Origin: a virus
Direction: 5' to 3' (one strand)
Virus record (IMG/VR): IMGVR_UViG_3300047468_000026
Coordinates: 1 to 39,521 of that record
Length of the DNA stretch: 39,521 nt
Shown: positions 38,619 to 39,521 of the stretch, piece after piece
How the letters are laid out: each line of letters opens with the position of its first letter
How positions within the stretch are numbered: the first letter of the stretch is position 1
Position numbers and translations under genes: made by a program
Notes under the pieces: model-generated
Told to the model about the DNA's origin: nothing
Seen by the model: the letters and a program-made list of their open reading frames with translations, nothing else
Databases searched by the model: none

Positions 38619-39521
38619 ATGAGCAAGTCAACCCCCAAGGCACCTGACTACGCAGCCGCTGCGAAAGAGCAGGCACAGTCGTCCAAGGAAGTGACGGAGC
38701 AGCAGACGTGGGCGAACCGTCCTGATCAGGTCACGCCGTGGGGCACGGAGTCGTGGTCTAACGAGATGGTCTGGGACCCGGCGACGCAGCAGAACATCAA
38801 CAAGTGGACGCAGAACACCACGCTCAACGCGCAGTCACAGCAGGCGCTCGATGCGCAGTTGGCGGTGCAGAACCAGCGCAGTCAGTTGGCGCTCGGCGCG
38901 GGCGACCGGCTCGGGGCCGAGTACGGCCAGCAGTTCGACTGGGGGCAGTTCGGGCAGATGGCGCAGAATCCCAACGCGCCTATCTACCAGCAGCCCGGCG
39001 CGATGGTCGGTCCCGCGCAGGGTCCGCAGTACGGCACGCAGGGTTTGAATGCGTACGGACAGGCTCCGACCCAAGGCCAGTACAGCGCGGAGAACATCCA
39101 GCGTGGACTCGACACCTCGGGGCTGCAGCAGTTAGACCCGTCGCAGCGCTACAACCAGCAGGCGGGAGATGCCGTCTACAACCAGTGGGCGAGTCGCGCG
39201 CAGCCCGCGCAGGCACAGGCGACCAACCAGCTTCGCACGCAGTTGTACAACCAAGGTCTGAAGGAAGGCGACGCGGCGTACGACAACGAGATGGCGAAGC
39301 TGCGCATGACGCAGGGCGACGCGCAGCAGCAGGCCGCATTCCAAGCGACGCAGATGGCAGGCTCTGAAGCCAGCCGCATGTACGGCATGGATCAATCTAC
39401 CCGCCAACAGCAGTTCGGCGAGATTCAGGCGGGCGGCAACTTCGCGAACCAAGCCGCACAGCAGTCGCTGCAGCAGCAGTTAGGTCTCGGCGGGCAGCGC
39501 TACGAGGAGTCGCTCGGCGCT
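38619..39521 (+). CDS. N-terminal part of Gln-rich virion protein (3' cut by window edge)
   Basis: ATG at 38619, then 301 codons open to the last base. Starts MSKSTPKAPDYAAAAKEQAQ; the body is Gln/Asn/Ala-rich and mostly helical (SQQALDAQLAVQNQRSQLAL, QQSLQQQLGLGGQRYEESLG). The fragment at 1-580 continues the same style, so this is probably its front half; the frames differ by one base at the join. It is the last gene before the ejection-protein group, which suggests an internal virion or tail-fibre-linked role. Confidence 0.7.
   Translation, partial: MSKSTPKAPDYAAAAKEQAQSSKEVTEQQTWANRPDQVTPWGTESWSNEMVWDPATQQNINKWTQNTTLNAQSQQALDAQLAVQNQRSQLALGAGDRLGAEYGQQFDWGQFGQMAQNPNAPIYQQPGAMVGPAQGPQYGTQGLNAYGQAPTQGQYSAENIQRGLDTSGLQQLDPSQRYNQQAGDAVYNQWASRAQPAQAQATNQLRTQLYNQGLKEGDAAYDNEMAKLRMTQGDAQQQAAFQATQMAGSEASRMYGMDQSTRQQQFGEIQAGGNFANQAAQQSLQQQLGLGGQRYEESLGA

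Larger units (their letters stand above)
1..39521. repeat. Dispersed 7-mer CTANCTA / TAGNTAG
   Basis: About 95 copies by hand count, spread over both transcription blocks and in coding and non-coding DNA. By N on the CTANCTA strand: A 42, T 28, G 21, C 4. Every TANCTA or TAGNTA hexamer but one (31756) extends to the full 7-mer. Rough random expectation from base composition is about 9 for both strands. Confidence 0.8.

Noticed and set aside
1-39521. CRISPR array, tRNA, rRNA, integrase or insertion sequence
   Set aside because: No regular spaced repeats, cloverleaf-like sequence, recombinase motifs or transposase motifs were seen on either strand.

Overview
The window is almost certainly the near-complete genome of a short-tailed (podovirus-like) double-stranded DNA phage of a high-GC bacterium. 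Evidence: dense genes with ATGA/GTGA overlaps; a small and large terminase, portal, scaffold and major capsid gene in order; P22/T7-style head-tail connector and tail-tube proteins with no sheath or tape measure; alanine/glycine-rich ejection-type proteins; tail fibres. Base composition is about 62-65% GC by eye. I see no integrase, tRNA, rRNA, CRISPR array or insertion sequence. The sigma70-like promoters and lack of a phage RNA polymerase suggest host polymerase transcribes it. The host cannot be named from the sequence; a Gram-negative proteobacterium is a guess.

Layout. A divergent control region at about 21.05-21.25 kb splits the genome. Leftward (21.0 down to 8.6 kb) runs an early/replication block: small accessory proteins, a GIY-YIG-type nuclease, a Cys-motif protein, family A DNA polymerase, a Cas4-like PD-(D/E)XK nuclease, a VRR-NUC nuclease, an SNF2-type helicase and a Cro-like regulator. 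Rightward come a SprT-like metalloprotein, a prim-pol/RepA-type primase-helicase, then packaging and virion genes to the window end. These continue from position 1 to 8.6 kb with ejection proteins, a tail fibre with an S74 chaperone, a glycine-rich fibre, a small membrane protein and a pectate-lyase-like depolymerase. One gene appears to be cut by the window edges (38619-39521 and 1-580), which suggests a circular map, although the junction is one base out of frame.

Regulation. Several promoters share one module: TTGACA, a 16-17 bp spacer, a TATAAT-like box, a palindrome GTTGAC-N3-GTCAAC on the -35, a leader stem-loop with core GCGUGGUGC, a GGAGAC-type ribosome site, then the start codon. The Cro-like protein at 10578-10850 is the natural candidate to bind the palindrome.

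Most unusual signal. A 7-mer, CTANCTA (reverse complement TAGNTAG), occurs about 95 times by hand count, in coding DNA of both strands, in gene junctions and in a terminator loop, against roughly 9 expected from base composition. A second word, CTTTAAA, occurs about 18 times against one or two expected. Both look like DNA-level signals rather than protein constraints.
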